Below are positions 57,739 through 64,000 of a DNA stretch of 64,000 bases, piece by piece. The stretch comes from Opitutales bacterium. Its GTDB lineage: Bacteria; Verrucomicrobiota; Verrucomicrobiia; Opitutales; UBA953. The notes under the pieces are model-generated. The model saw only the letters and a program-made list of their open reading frames with translations. It did not search any database and was not told the DNA's origin. The DNA is taken from assembly GCA_017935025.1 (NCBI GenBank), contig JAGBIL010000040.1, forward strand, positions 41,527-105,526. Direction: 5' to 3'. Within the stretch, counting starts at the first letter, position 1, and each line of letters begins with the position of its first letter. The translations under genes were made by a program, and so were the position numbers.

Positions 57739-58062
57739 ATGACCTACCAAGACATCGTTAATCGGACGGCGGGCGTCAAGCACCGCACGGAAGTTAAAAT
57801 TAAAGACGGCACGTTTAGTCTCGGCGGCGTGGAGTTTTGCGTTGACTTCAGCATGCTCGGCATCGACAACGACGAGCACGGCGACGCGGTTTACCTCACC
57901 CACGCGGGTGCGCAAACAGAAGACGGTTGCGCATACCTCACGGTCGAATTCCCCTACGTTTCCGGCTGGAAAGACCTCGACGAAGAGGAGCGCGAGGCGC
58001 TCGTTGACAGCGGAGAACAGTGCGATTGGTCGCGCGCCTACATCATTTCCGGAATCTATTAA
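57739..58062 (+). CDS. First gene of the main early operon, unknown
   Basis: The 107-residue protein is acidic and compact, beginning MTYQDIVNRTAGVKHRTEVK, with strands such as TFSLGGVEFCVDFSMLGID and CAYLTVEFPYVSGWKDLDEE. It occupies the first position under the operator-controlled promoter, where Mu carries ner, but it has no helix-turn-helix I can see. It could be an early modulator or anti-host protein. Confidence 0.6.
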   Translation: MTYQDIVNRTAGVKHRTEVKIKDGTFSLGGVEFCVDFSMLGIDNDEHGDAVYLTHAGAQTEDGCAYLTVEFPYVSGWKDLDEEEREALVDSGEQCDWSRAYIISGIY

Positions 58063-58073
58063 CCTGAGACGCC

Positions 58074-58160
58074 ATGAACCCGATCCGTTTTGCCGAAGAA
58101 TTTATCCTCCCCTTTGCGGGAATCATTGCCGTTGCCGCGTTTCTTGCGGCGGCGATTTGA
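58074..58160 (+). CDS. 28-residue membrane peptide
   Basis: A 28-codon frame encodes MNPIRFAEEFILPFAGIIAV followed by AAFLAAAI, a single membrane helix. It starts 12 bp after the previous stop codon and lies before a structured terminator-like region. No strong Shine-Dalgarno precedes it, so it is a plausible but unproven gene. Confidence 0.4.
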   Translation: MNPIRFAEEFILPFAGIIAVAAFLAAAI

Positions 58161-58173
58161 GAGAGAGGAATTT

Positions 58174-58311
58174 TTGTTAGAGGTAAACAGAGGTTAATAG
58201 AGAGAAGTAGTTAGATGAAGTCGACGGTCGGGCGAACCGATAACCAAGAGGGGGCGTAGCTCCCCGCCGTCGGGCTTTTTTGAGAGAGATTAAAGATTAG
58301 AGATTAAAGGA
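58174..58311. repeat. Heptad units around the structured RNA
   Basis: On the left GTTAGAGGTAAACAGAGGTT, then AATAGAG, shows loose period 7. On the right GAGATTAAAGATTAGAGATT then AAAGG is a clean AGATTAA/AGATTAG array that also supplies the AAAGGA preceding the methyltransferase ATG. Confidence 0.7.
58219..58282 (+). ncRNA. Structured RNA / compound terminator in the early operon
   Basis: The outer stem CGACGG (58222-58227) pairs with CCGTCG (58267-58272). Inside are a small CGGT/ACCG hairpin and a GGGG-CGTAGCT-CCCC hairpin. GGGC and six T follow. It can act as a terminator, attenuator or the 3' end of a short RNA. It lies in a 151-bp spacer flanked by heptad units on both sides. Confidence 0.5.
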
Positions 58312-58830
58312 ATGGCGAGAAACTTTAACACGAACACGGAAAACTGCGAGACGTGGCTGACGCCTCCGGAGCTGATTAAAGCGCTGGGCACGTTTGACCT
58401 CGATCCGTGCTGTCCGGAAAACATGCCGTGGAAAACGGCGGACAAGATGCTCTCGCAGGAACGCGACGGCGACGGGCTCGCCGCAGAATGGAACGGGCGC
58501 GTGTGGCTCAACCCGCCCTACGGGCGCAAAACCTTTGCCTGGCTGGCGAAGCTCGCCAAGCACAAGAGCGGAATCGCCCTCATTTTCGCGCGGACGGAAA
58601 CCAAGGGGTTTCAGCGGGAAGTATTCCGCAAGGCGCACTGTGTTTTTTTTCTTGCAGGGCGGCTCAAATTTCACCGTGCAGACGGCACGCAGGGCGACTG
58701 CGCCAATGCACCGAGTTGCCTTGTGAGCTACTCCCTTGCGGATACGAAGGCGATTTTCGACGCCGCCGCTCGCGGCGACATCGCGGGAGCGCCGGGCATA
58801 CCAACGTTTCGCCATACGTTCTTTTTTTAG
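58312..58830 (+). CDS. Phage N6-adenine DNA methyltransferase (Dam-like)
   Basis: The 172-residue protein matches the phage Dam family (PF05869 type): it starts NFNTNTENCETWLTPPELIK, has FDLDPCCPENMPWKTADK, the catalytic NPPYGR in VWLNPPYGRKTFAWLAK, and ALIFARTETKGFQREVF. It should methylate adenine in a short site and protect replicating phage DNA or affect regulation. AAAGGA lies 3-8 bases before the ATG as part of a heptad array. It is the third methyltransferase gene of the prophage and the only early one. Confidence 0.9.
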   Translation: MARNFNTNTENCETWLTPPELIKALGTFDLDPCCPENMPWKTADKMLSQERDGDGLAAEWNGRVWLNPPYGRKTFAWLAKLAKHKSGIALIFARTETKGFQREVFRKAHCVFFLAGRLKFHRADGTQGDCANAPSCLVSYSLADTKAIFDAAARGDIAGAPGIPTFRHTFFF

Positions 58831-58842
58831 CGCCAAGCAGCA

Positions 58843-58897
58843 GGCATCAGGCATCAAGAGAGAAACCACGAATGAACACGAATAAACACGAATTTTC
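58843..58897. repeat. GCATCAG heptads and ACACGAATRA decamers
   Basis: AGCAGCAGGCATCAGGCATC gives three units of period 7. It is followed by CCACGAATGAACACGAATAA and ACACGAAT, units of period 10. The gap after it, up to 58998, contains no other feature except a weakly protein-like in-frame stretch. Confidence 0.7.
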
Positions 58898-58997
58898 GGG
58901 CAAAAAGGAGCAGCTTTCGACCTCTGCCGCGCTCTCGAAACAAGTCGGCAAAGTATTCCATAGCAAGAAGAAACCACTACCAATTATCAAACACCAA

Positions 58998-59459
58998 ATG
59001 ACCACAGAACCGAAGACCTACTCTGCGCTGGGCGCGGATTTAACTCACGCGGCGGAAGCGATTTCGCGGGCACGCATTGCCGTTTTTAAGGCATCCGATC
59101 CGGACGAGCTCCGCCACGCCGTGCGCCGCAGCGAAGATGCCGAGGAAACCCTCACGCAAATCCTTTCCCGGCGCGGCGTGATCCGCTGCATATTCCGGGC
59201 GAGCATAGACGCGATCGCAGACATCCGCGCGTTCGCGGATATTCGCCGGGGAGACTGCGCGATTTACACCGCCACGGGCAACAATGGCGACATCGAGATC
59301 CGCTACATCATCCCGTTTTCTTTCGGGAGCCCGGCGGCGCGGGAACAGGCTGAAAACAAGCTCCGGGAGGCGCTTCGCGCCCGCGGCTACGAAGTGGTGA
59401 ACGCCGCGGCAGACGGTCGCGACTGGACGGCGGATCTGAGGGCGGCGAGGAAAGATTAG
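58998..59459 (+). CDS. Early phage protein, unknown
   Basis: The 153-residue protein (ATG at 58998) is helical at the N-terminus (LGADLTHAAEAISRARIAVF, LRHAVRRSEDAEETLTQILS), then a beta part (CAIYTATGNNGDIEIRYIIP) and a C-terminal helix (REQAENKLREALRARGYEVV). I do not recognise a family. Its TAG stop codon is the first unit of an AGATTAG array. The frame extends upstream into a repeat-rich region, but that part is not protein-like. Confidence 0.6.
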   Translation: MTTEPKTYSALGADLTHAAEAISRARIAVFKASDPDELRHAVRRSEDAEETLTQILSRRGVIRCIFRASIDAIADIRAFADIRRGDCAIYTATGNNGDIEIRYIIPFSFGSPAAREQAENKLREALRARGYEVVNAAADGRDWTADLRAARKD

Positions 59460-59500
59460 AGAGAGATTAGAGCTTAATGCTTAAAGCTTAAAGAAAGGAA
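59456..59500. repeat. AGATTAG and AGCTTAA heptads after the 58998 gene
   Basis: GATTAGAGAGAGATTAGAGC and TTAATGCTTAAAGCTTAAAG give about six units mixing two families, beginning in the stop codon of the preceding gene. Confidence 0.82.
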
Positions 59501-59519
59501 ACTGAGATTTTTTTTAGTT

Positions 59520-60050
59520 ATGAAAAACGACAAAGACACCGACACACGAACACTAATCCGCATTGCCGCCTCGTTTGACGAGAGCGGGAACGCCGTTGCC
59601 GCCGTGGATTTCTACGGCGAAGAAAGCCCGAAAAAGCAGTTGGACTTACTCGGAGCACTCGTCTTCGAGGTTTTTGTGAAGACGGACGCGCACACTCAAG
59701 AGATCTTCGACGGGAAGCCGAAGACGTTTCCGGGCTCAAAGTCCAAGCTCAATGCCCATCTGAGCGCAGACGGGAAAGCGCACATTTTCTCGGACGAGAC
59801 CGAAAAAGGAACCTCCGGAGAATTGTTGCGCTGCGCCGTGGACGGCTGGCTTTCGAAGCACACGAAACACAGTGCCAACGATGTTGCGCGCGTCGCACTC
59901 CGCCACGCGGGAAAACGCCAAGCGAAGAGCAACTCCGTATCCTCGGCGTGGATACCCTCTGAGATCGTCTTCATGATCGGCAAGACGCTTCCGCGATTTG
60001 TGCGCGTAATTACGGCGCTGCGGCTGATTGCCTCGGTGTTTAAGGGCTAA
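59520..60050 (+). CDS. Early phage protein, unknown
   Basis: The 176-residue product begins MKNDKDTDTRTLIRIAASFD. It has a beta-rich first third (GNAVAAVDFYGEESPKKQLD), a polar middle and a helical C-terminus with hydrophobic faces (IPSEIVFMIGKTLPRFVRVI, TALRLIASVFKG). Nothing suggests a catalytic role. It lies in the early operon between repeat-filled spacers. Confidence 0.6.
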   Translation: MKNDKDTDTRTLIRIAASFDESGNAVAAVDFYGEESPKKQLDLLGALVFEVFVKTDAHTQEIFDGKPKTFPGSKSKLNAHLSADGKAHIFSDETEKGTSGELLRCAVDGWLSKHTKHSANDVARVALRHAGKRQAKSNSVSSAWIPSEIVFMIGKTLPRFVRVITALRLIASVFKG

Positions 60051-60113
60051 GGCTCGCCGGACAGGCGAGACGCCTGTCCTCCTTTGAAGATCATTCCTAA
60101 TTTTTTTTTAACA

Positions 60114-60920
60114 ATGGATACCAATCAAGAGAAACAAAACGAAATTATGAACGCAGTCGGCGCAAAGGCGCCGACACTCTACCGCGGGGACGGCTGCATG
60201 CCCGGGCTCCCCGTGCAAGCCGAGGCGCGGATGGCGCAACTCGGCGAAGGCGTAACCGACGAGAAGACGAAAGAGGCGTGTGATATCATGCTCAAACATG
60301 AGTTTCACGCGGCGGCGGGCCGCGTATGGCTCGGCGTCATCTGCACGGCGAAGAAGGCGGCGCTGGACGCGCGGGGCAACTATGCCAACGAAGCCGACCG
60401 CGGCGAAGGCTTTGAGCACTGGTGTTCCCGCGTGCTCGGTAACGTGGTAACAGACCGCAACCTCCGCCGCTACATGGTGCTGGCGCGCACTTTTTTGTGG
60501 GACATGGAGGAGGCTCTCGGCGAGGTGCCGGCGGATGAGGAGAGCCTCAAAAAATCGCTCCTTGTGTGGTGCGGCGAGCGCACGCTGGCGCAGATTGACC
60601 GCGATATCCGCGCGGAAGCCGCGAAGCGCAAAGAGCTGACGGCAAGCGAGCACGAAGATCCGAAAGCGCCGGAGGAAAAGCCGGAACCGACGCCCGACGC
60701 ACGCATGGCGGCGCTCTTGGAACGCTTTGACCGCGTGCTCGATCGCGCTCAGGAATACGACACGCGGGTGCGCACGATTTTCGAAGAAAGCGGGGCGGAT
60801 TGGTCGAACAAGGAAGCGCAGACGCGCCTTGAGGCGCTTGCTACGCACCACGCACAGCTCCACGAGTTTTACGCCGGTCTTTTCGCCAAGGCAAAGGAGA
60901 TGGGGGAGAGGGCCGGTTAG
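60114..60920 (+). CDS. Early phage protein with long helical C-terminus
   Basis: The ATG at 60114 gives 268 residues starting MDTNQEKQNEIMNAVGAKAP. The middle (KHEFHAAAGRVWLGVICTAK, FEHWCSRVLGNVVTDRNLRR) resembles DUF3102-type phage/plasmid proteins. The C-terminal half is a highly charged helix (KRKELTASEHEDPKAPEEKP, ARMAALLERFDRVLDRAQEY). It may be a replication or DNA-binding accessory. The stop codon TAG lies in GGTTAGAG, the first heptad of the following array. Confidence 0.62.
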   Translation: MDTNQEKQNEIMNAVGAKAPTLYRGDGCMPGLPVQAEARMAQLGEGVTDEKTKEACDIMLKHEFHAAAGRVWLGVICTAKKAALDARGNYANEADRGEGFEHWCSRVLGNVVTDRNLRRYMVLARTFLWDMEEALGEVPADEESLKKSLLVWCGERTLAQIDRDIRAEAAKRKELTASEHEDPKAPEEKPEPTPDARMAALLERFDRVLDRAQEYDTRVRTIFEESGADWSNKEAQTRLEALATHHAQLHEFYAGLFAKAKEMGERAG

Positions 60921-60952
60921 AGATTAGAGATTAAAGGTTAAAGAGAGGCTAC
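60916..60952. repeat. AGATTAG heptad array at the stop of the 60114 gene
   Basis: GGTTAGAGATTAGAGATTAA then AGGTTAAAGAGAGG gives five units of period 7, beginning inside the stop codon. Confidence 0.85.
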
Positions 60953-60959
60953 TTAGGCG

Positions 60960-61166
60960 ATGAAGAAGAAGCAGAAACCGAGTAAGAGCGGACGTTACGC
61001 CGTGAGTTTCACCGTCGAAAAGGAACTTTTCGAGGATTGCAAGCGCTATGCGGACGATCCGTGCGAGTTCTCCTGGGGCCCGTATCTGCGTTCCCTTGCC
61101 CGCACCGATTTGGCGCGGCGCAAGGCGGATCCGAGACTGCGCCTGAGGGAGGCAAGGAAAGATTAG
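60960..61166 (+). CDS. Small basic early protein
   Basis: The 68-residue protein is basic (MKKKQKPSKSGRYAVSFTVE, then KELFEDCKRYADDPCEFSWG). Strand-helix-helix order (YAVSFTVEKELFEDCKRYA ... YLRSLARTDLARRKA) suggests a ribbon-helix-helix-like or small DNA-binding protein. Its stop TAG is again the first heptad of the following array. Confidence 0.6.
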   Translation: MKKKQKPSKSGRYAVSFTVEKELFEDCKRYADDPCEFSWGPYLRSLARTDLARRKADPRLRLREARKD

Positions 61167-61232
61167 AGATTAAAGATTAGAGATTAAAGAGAGAGGTTAG
61201 AGCTTAATGCTTAAAGCTTAAAGAGAGAGAGA
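61160..61232. repeat. Long AGATTAG/AGCTTAA array in the early operon
   Basis: AAGATTAGAGATTAAAGATT, AGAGATTAAAGAGAG, then GGTTAGAGCTTAATGCTTAA and AGCTTAAAGAGAGAGAG. There are about nine units with period 7 over 73 bp, two families in series. Confidence 0.87.
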
Positions 61233-61257
61233 CCAACACCAAACCCCGACAAACGAC

Positions 61258-61443
61258 ATGGACAACGACCGACTGAGACGAGAAAACGACCGCCTGATGC
61301 ACAATTTGCGCAGTGCGTATGAGCGCATTTATGAGCTCGATTTTGAGCGCCGCACCTGGAAGAGCGGCTTTTGGATCATGCAACTGATTGCGGTGTGCTA
61401 CATCGCATTCTGCCTCGTATCCGGAAACACACTACACGGCTAA
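61258..61443 (+). CDS. Small membrane protein with coiled-coil head
   Basis: The 61-residue protein has a charged coiled coil (MDNDRLRRENDRLMHNLRSA, YERIYELDFERRTWKSG) and one membrane helix near the C-terminus (FWIMQLIAVCYIAFCLVSG). It may be a superinfection-exclusion or membrane-anchor protein, without direct evidence. It precedes the next gene by 6 bp. Confidence 0.55.
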   Translation: MDNDRLRRENDRLMHNLRSAYERIYELDFERRTWKSGFWIMQLIAVCYIAFCLVSGNTLHG

Positions 61444-61449
61444 ACCTCC

Positions 61450-61791
61450 ATGGATCTTAATGCCGCAGACCGAAAGGCGCTTCGCGCCCGCGTGCCGGAG
61501 AAACTGCGTTTCCCGGCGGACGTATGCTACACGACGATTTCCAAAATCGCCAAAAAGTGGGGCGTGAGCCGCAATCAGGCAATCACGCTCGTGCTCGCCC
61601 GCTACGGTATGGACCGGATTAACATTTCGCGGTCCCGCGCGAAAAAGACGTTTCGGATCGACGTGGACGATTATTACCGGGCGACACTCGAACGGCTCGA
61701 ATACGGGCTGGTGGACAATCCGGACCGGGAACAGCCGGGCCTGTTCGGAGACTGCCGGCAGTTTGACGGGAAGAGGGGGATTAGGGACTAA
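61450..61791 (+). CDS. Helix-turn-helix early protein
   Basis: The 113-residue protein contains SKIAKKWGVSRNQAITLVLA at about 35-55, a good helix-turn-helix or ribbon-type recognition segment, followed by RINISRSRAKKTFRIDVDDY. It directly precedes the transposase gene, so it may regulate transposition or assist end recognition. Its TAA stop starts an array of AGATTAA heptads. Confidence 0.6.
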   Translation: MDLNAADRKALRARVPEKLRFPADVCYTTISKIAKKWGVSRNQAITLVLARYGMDRINISRSRAKKTFRIDVDDYYRATLERLEYGLVDNPDREQPGLFGDCRQFDGKRGIRD

Positions 61792-61842
61792 AGATTAAAG
61801 ATTAAAGAGAGGCGTCAAGCATCAGGCAAAGTGCTAAGTAAA
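61786..61842. repeat. AGATTAA and GCATCAG heptads before the transposase gene
   Basis: GACTAAAGATTAAAGATTAA then AGAGAGGCGTCAAGCATCAG and GCAAAGTGCTAAG show period 7 across two unit families. It fills most of the spacer before the transposase ATG. Confidence 0.8.
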
Positions 61843-61882
61843 CATTACACCGTTAACATCAAACGCGCCGCGGCGCAGGAAA

Positions 61883-63955
61883 ATGGAAATTGACGAAATC
61901 ATAGAGCGGCAGGCGTTGTCCGACGCCAACCGGGAACGCGTTCGGCTCCTTGAAGAGGCGTTTGCGCGGCTTGACGCGCTCCCGCCACGGGGCGCGCGCA
62001 TGGATGCCTACGCCGTGCTTGCGGCGGAGCTTTCCGGGAAGCTGCCGGCGATTTCGCGCAAGGATAAATCCCTTTCGGCAAAGACGCTGATGCGGCTCTA
62101 TGCGGACTACCGCAGGCGCGGCTGGAGGGCCCTTGTCGTGGCTTACGCGCGCAAGAGCGACTATATCACGCTTCCGGGCGCATTTCTTCAATTTTGGAAG
62201 CAGATTTATTTAGATTTCAAGGTGGACGGGAGCGGCAAGCAGGCTCACCGCGCACTGCTCGACCGCCTCGCGGCGTGGCGCGCGGGCGACGCGCAAAGCG
62301 CGATTCCGGGCTTCGGCGCGCCGCCGCAGAATCAGCTCGGGAAAGAGTATCCGGCGGGCTGGTCTTTGCCAAATCTCATGCGCCACAGGCCGCCGAAGAT
62401 GCTAACGGCACTTGTCAAAAAGGGGCGTTCGGAAGCCAAAGGCGAGTACGGACCGCTCGTGCGGCGGACGCGTCGGGACTTAGAGCCGGGCGAGGTGATC
62501 ATGTTTGACGACGTGTGGCAGGACCACGACGTAATGTATCCGGGCTCGGCAACGGTGGTGCGCCCGCTGGGGCTCGTTGCCTTAGACGTGGCGAGCGGCA
62601 AGCAAATCTCGTGGGGGATGCGGCCGCGCCTGCGCAACGAGGCGGGAACGCATACGCTGCTAAAAGCGTTTGACATGGAGATGATCGTGGCGGACGTGCT
62701 GTGCCGCTTCGGCGTGCACCCGAACGGGACGACTTTTGTTTTAGAAAACGGGACGGCGAACGTATCCCGCAAAACGGCGGAATTTTTGAAAGCGCGGTTT
62801 AACGTAGATGTGATCCGGAGCGGCGTGGACCGGATGCCGGCATTCCTCGGCGCGATCCCGGGAGATTCTAAGGGGAATTCCCGCTTTAAGGCGGCACTCG
62901 AATCGCACCACAATCTGATGCACAATGCACTTTCCTTTCTGCCCGGATACACGGGCAAAAACCGCACGCCGCCCGAGCCGACGCAGGGCATGAAGCGCGC
63001 TTATGCCGCGCTGATACGGCAGGCGACGAAAGACGGCTTGCCGGAGAGCGTGCGCAACAAGCTCGGCGTGGGCCATGTGGACTGGATGACTTTTTTTGAA
63101 GTTTACGGGGCCGTGCTCGAGCGCGTAAACGCGCGCACGGATCACGATCTTGAGGGCTGGGAGAAGCACCTTGTTACGGAGGTGCGTTTTTCCGAAAATA
63201 TGCCGTGGGGCGAGTTTAACTCCGAGATGTTCCCGCCGGCGGTGGCGGAGGCAATCCTTGCCAACCCGATGACGCACCGCGTGCGACAACTCAGCCCGAA
63301 CGAAGTGTGGGCGCGTGGCGCGGGGAAGCTGCGCAGAGTCAGCTTTGCGGCGATGGGCGAGCTGTTTTGCCAGCCGGATAGGACGGACAAGGCAAAGATG
63401 CTCGATGCGCGCAAAATCAAATCCGTTTCGTCGCGGCACGAGTTCGAGATTACGCCGACGGCGGACGACCCGCACGAATACATTTTCTCGGCAGAGATTA
63501 CCACGCCGGACCGCCGCCGCATCATCCTCGAGCCCGGCGAAAAGTACAAGGTGCTTCTCAACCCGTTTTCCGGCGCGGACGAGCTCTGCGTTTACGGGCT
63601 GGATGGTGCGTATCTCGGCAGCAGCTTTGCCAAGCAGGAACGCGTGCCGTACACAGAGAACGCTTCCCTTTTCCCGCAACTCGGCGCGGCGACGAAAGGA
63701 TTTGCGCGCCTCGCGCACCCGGCAAACACGCTCACTCAAAACATACAAGAGCAGACCAAACTCGCGGCGCAAAACAACGCTATTGCGCTTGTCGCCTATC
63801 GCGAAGAACAACGCGCCTCAGAGGGCGCGAGCAACGCCGCGCGGGAACGCGCGCTCGAACTCGACGACCTCGCGATCACGCAGCACTTGGACATTCCCGC
63901 GCCCCCAGTAGCGCAAGAAAGCGCGGAAGACGATTACTCGGAACCGACGTTTTAG
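61883..63955 (+). CDS. MuA-type DDE transposase
   Basis: The transposase joins the phage ends to target DNA in replicative and integrative transposition. The 690-residue protein has helical end-binding domains at 1-190, then the RNase H core with GEVIMFDDVWQDHDVMYPG (Asp 209/210), VLENGTANVSRKTAEF (Glu 288, where MuA has Asp) and GNSRFKAALESHHNLMHNAL (Glu 340). A beta-barrel domain follows (GAGKLRRVSFAAMGELFCQ, DDPHEYIFSAEITTPDRRRI, ELCVYGLDGAYLGSSFAK) and a helical C-terminus that in MuA contacts MuB. Only the second acidic residue departs from MuA. MuB should start beyond the window. Confidence 0.93.
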   Translation: MEIDEIIERQALSDANRERVRLLEEAFARLDALPPRGARMDAYAVLAAELSGKLPAISRKDKSLSAKTLMRLYADYRRRGWRALVVAYARKSDYITLPGAFLQFWKQIYLDFKVDGSGKQAHRALLDRLAAWRAGDAQSAIPGFGAPPQNQLGKEYPAGWSLPNLMRHRPPKMLTALVKKGRSEAKGEYGPLVRRTRRDLEPGEVIMFDDVWQDHDVMYPGSATVVRPLGLVALDVASGKQISWGMRPRLRNEAGTHTLLKAFDMEMIVADVLCRFGVHPNGTTFVLENGTANVSRKTAEFLKARFNVDVIRSGVDRMPAFLGAIPGDSKGNSRFKAALESHHNLMHNALSFLPGYTGKNRTPPEPTQGMKRAYAALIRQATKDGLPESVRNKLGVGHVDWMTFFEVYGAVLERVNARTDHDLEGWEKHLVTEVRFSENMPWGEFNSEMFPPAVAEAILANPMTHRVRQLSPNEVWARGAGKLRRVSFAAMGELFCQPDRTDKAKMLDARKIKSVSSRHEFEITPTADDPHEYIFSAEITTPDRRRIILEPGEKYKVLLNPFSGADELCVYGLDGAYLGSSFAKQERVPYTENASLFPQLGAATKGFARLAHPANTLTQNIQEQTKLAAQNNAIALVAYREEQRASEGASNAARERALELDDLAITQHLDIPAPPVAQESAEDDYSEPTF

Positions 63956-64000
63956 AGAGAGAGATTAAAGATTAAAGATTAAAGATTTAAGATTAGAGAT
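63952..64000. repeat. AGATTAA heptad array after the transposase, running off the window
   Basis: TTTTAGAGAGAGAGATTAAA then GATTAAAGATTAAAGATTTA and AGATTAGAGAT, six to seven units of period 7. It begins inside the transposase stop codon TAG. Confidence 0.85.

Larger units (their letters stand above)
31406..64000. mobile_element. Mu-like transposable prophage (right end outside window)
   Basis: The segment has a leftward late operon with Mu-type terminase, DUF935 portal, gpF, gpI protease/scaffold and capsid genes, and a rightward early operon ending in a MuA-type transposase. Tail genes include frameshifted chaperones and a tape measure but no sheath, which suggests a siphovirus like the transposable phages B3 or D3112 rather than a myovirus. 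The left limit is uncertain, between 31405 (truncated tatD) and about 31510. MuB and the opposite terminus lie beyond base 64000. Transposase-type prophages insert nearly at random, consistent with no tRNA target. Confidence 0.85.

Noticed and set aside
60916..61232. Heptad arrays as a CRISPR array
   Set aside because: Units are 7 bp without spacers and there are no cas genes.
62741..63811. A 356-codon minus-strand frame
   Set aside because: Antisense to the transposase, which carries clear catalytic motifs; the frame is Arg-rich shadow sequence.

Overview
The window is one stretch of a Gram-negative bacterial chromosome (about 31.4 kb) joined to most of a Mu-like transposable prophage (about 32.6 kb, continuing past base 64000). 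The chromosomal part carries an S10/spc ribosomal cluster, an Obg GTPase, YidC, a heptose epimerase for lipopolysaccharide, a SUI1/eIF1-type factor and the NfeD/FloA pair. Most start codons lack a clear Shine-Dalgarno sequence. Together this leans towards the Verrucomicrobiota/PVC group; that placement is an inference, not a demonstration.

Region 1 (1-16.3 kb, minus strand) is a nearly uninterrupted translation operon. In transcription order it runs rpsL-rpsG-fusA-rpsJ-rplC-rplD-rplW-rplB-rpsS-[exported protein]-rplV-rpsC-rplP-rpmC-rpsQ-rplN-rplX-rplE-rpsN-rpsH-rplF-rplR-rpsE-rplO-secY-map-rpsM-rpsK. A gene for a small secreted protein sits between rpsS and rplV. The genes tuf, rpmD, infA and rpmJ are not in their usual places.

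Region 2 (16.4-31.4 kb) holds housekeeping genes in short operons: nfeD-floA-hypothetical, trpB behind a possible attenuator, SUI1 factor-obgE, a secreted hypothetical protein, yidC, argC, tRNA-Thr(CGU), hldD, an exported thioredoxin-fold protein, a lipoprotein and a TatD-family gene that stops about 60 residues early.

Region 3 (about 31.5 kb to the end) is the prophage. Late genes run leftwards on the minus strand: membrane/lipoprotein, Mu gpI-like protease/scaffold, a small basic protein, decoration protein, major capsid protein, connector, a coiled-coil membrane protein, small and large terminase, DUF935 portal, gpF with a zincin-like domain, a methyltransferase, neck and tail genes, frameshifted tail chaperones, tape measure, tail tip/fibre genes, a glycosyltransferase and a second methyltransferase. 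No tail sheath gene was seen, so the virion is probably a siphovirus. Early genes run rightwards and end with a MuA-type DDE transposase (catalytic pattern D-E-E); MuB would lie beyond the window. Between the arms are back-to-back promoter candidates, a 33-residue hydrophobic peptide and a minus-strand cargo island. The island ends in a ribbon-helix-helix gene that faces a pair of identical operators spaced 30 bp apart.

The most striking signal is not a gene. Intergenic DNA in both host and prophage is filled with degenerate direct repeats of period 7. Several unrelated unit sequences occur (AGATTAA/AGATTAG, GAATAAT/GAATAGT, AGCTTAA, ATTAGAA, GTGACAG, GCATCAG). The arrays begin at or within a few bases of a stop codon, often supply that stop codon, and often return as an inverted array to make a hairpin. 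One such hairpin of about 100 bp occurs in the host (argC/yidC) and, inverted, in the prophage (portal/gpF). Because 7 is coprime to 3 and nearly every unit contains TAA, TAG or TGA, the arrays act as three-frame stop cassettes, often on both strands. A second genome-scale signal is the excess of the octamer GCGGGAAC/GTTCCCGC, stronger in host genes than in the prophage.
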